Below, piece after piece: positions 6,479 to 7,108 of a stretch of DNA of 7,108 nucleotides. Under the pieces are notes generated by a model. It was given only the letters and a program-made list of their open reading frames with translations, was not told the DNA's origin and made no database searches. The DNA comes from Alphaproteobacteria bacterium (GTDB taxonomy: Bacteria; Pseudomonadota; Alphaproteobacteria; Micropepsales; Micropepsaceae). The position numbers and the translations under genes were made by a program. The first letter of the stretch is position 1. Every line of letters begins with the position of its first letter. The DNA lies in the NCBI GenBank assembly GCA_025935155.1, contig JAICVV010000105.1:1-7108 (forward strand). The letters run 5' to 3'.

Positions 6479-7108
6479 TTAGAAGTTGATTTTGGCGCGG
6501 CTCAGCACGGCCAGCGAATTGGCGCCGCTCTGCCCGCCTGCGTTCATCTGATAGCCCGCATTGGCCTGCAGCGAGAGCGCGCCGTTGAAGAAGGTGGTGA
6601 CGTATCCCAGCGCGATGTCGGTTTCCTTGCTGCCGTTCGAGAACGCGACGCCGGGATATCGCTCCAGCAGATTGAGCCGGTTCTCAAGGCCGGCATCGGC
6701 AAGGCTGATGCTGCCGAAATAGTCGTCCGATGGGCGGCTCACGGAAAGTCCCAGCGTATCGTTGCCAAACAAGCCGCGTTTCGCGATCGTAAGTCCGTAG
6801 GAACGCCCCTGCGTGGACGCCGTTGCAAGCGCGGGCGAAGCGCCGGCCTTCAGATCGAGCTGCGTAACGGCCATGTTATACGAAAAGCTCGTCACCCAGC
6901 CGTCGCCAAACTTCACATGGGCAGCCAAACCCGCGGCGGATGTTCGCGTCGTATCGTTGAAGCTGAGCGGCGCGGGCGTGAAATTGCCCAGCATGGTGGA
7001 AATGCCGGTGCCATTCTCCGCTGTCAGCCCAAGACCGCCCCATTTGGAAACGTCCCACTCGAGTGTGCCGGCTTGCGCGTGCGCTTGCGGCAAGTCCAGG
7101 TTTGCAAG
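6479..7108 (-). CDS. C-terminal beta-domain of an outer-membrane or autotransporter-like protein (partial, 5' end outside window)
   Basis: The reading frame is open from the window edge to TAA at 6479-6481, giving 209 residues of a longer protein. It is rich in Gly, Ser, Thr, Asn and Ala with alternating polar/hydrophobic stretches typical of beta strands: GWVTSFSYNMAVTQLDL, SYGLTIAKRGLFGNDTLGLS, ETDIALGYVTTFFNGALSLQ and a final SLAVLSRAKINF. The last residue is Phe, the terminal aromatic recognised by the BAM machinery in outer-membrane barrels. The layout resembles, from memory, the C-terminal region of alphaproteobacterial S8 (subtilisin-like) peptidases with an autotransporter-like tail, but no catalytic part is in view, so the passenger's function is unknown. 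A TTG at 7093 could be mistaken for a start; the frame continues upstream of it without a stop, so I treat the gene as truncated by the window. Confidence 0.65.
   Translation of the reverse strand, partial: LANLDLPQAHAQAGTLEWDVSKWGGLGLTAENGTGISTMLGNFTPAPLSFNDTTRTSAAGLAAHVKFGDGWVTSFSYNMAVTQLDLKAGASPALATASTQGRSYGLTIAKRGLFGNDTLGLSVSRPSDDYFGSISLADAGLENRLNLLERYPGVAFSNGSKETDIALGYVTTFFNGALSLQANAGYQMNAGGQSGANSLAVLSRAKINF

Overview
The window reads as GC-rich chromosomal DNA from a Gram-negative proteobacterium, most likely an alphaproteobacterium. The evidence is an ArsR/SAM-methyltransferase regulator leading a metF-metH operon (an arrangement I associate with alphaproteobacteria), MlaA/MlaC outer-membrane lipid-asymmetry proteins, an EttA-type ABC-F protein, and a protein ending in an outer-membrane-style beta domain. 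Nothing suggests a plasmid or phage: no transposase, integrase, tRNA, rRNA, CRISPR array or long repeat is visible. The genus cannot be fixed from the sequence alone.

Layout. Positions 1-2698 (minus strand) hold a tight methionine-cycle operon: ArsR-type HTH fused to a methyltransferase-like domain, then metF, then metH, which leaves the window at position 1. Both junctions are 4-bp ATGA overlaps. Just before the first gene lies a 28-bp near-perfect palindrome (2702-2729), placed over the likely promoter spacer and -10 region. Positions 2699-2912 are the divergent intergenic region. On the plus strand follow mlaA (2913-3638), a 15-bp-arm hairpin, mlaC (3710-4363) and a small AbrB/MazE-type gene (4417-4692) with no toxin partner. 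On the minus strand lie ettA (4706-6364), a 114-bp gap with a plausible intrinsic terminator and an ettA promoter/leader hairpin, and the 3' end of a beta-domain protein (6479-7108, 5' end outside). No gap exceeds 300 bases.

How the genes work together. MetF makes 5-methyltetrahydrofolate and MetH uses it to methylate homocysteine to methionine. The leading regulator has lost the ArsR metal-site cysteines and carries a SAM-binding-type domain, so it probably senses SAM or S-adenosylhomocysteine and controls its own operon through the palindrome. MlaA (outer-membrane lipoprotein) and MlaC (periplasmic carrier) act in one phospholipid-trafficking route; the MlaFEDB inner-membrane complex is not here. 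EttA is an independent translation factor.

Most of the window is well-understood core genome. The best leads are the methionine regulator with its operator, the solitary AbrB gene with its own possible operator, and the hairpin between mlaA and mlaC. I saw no convincing wholly new system.
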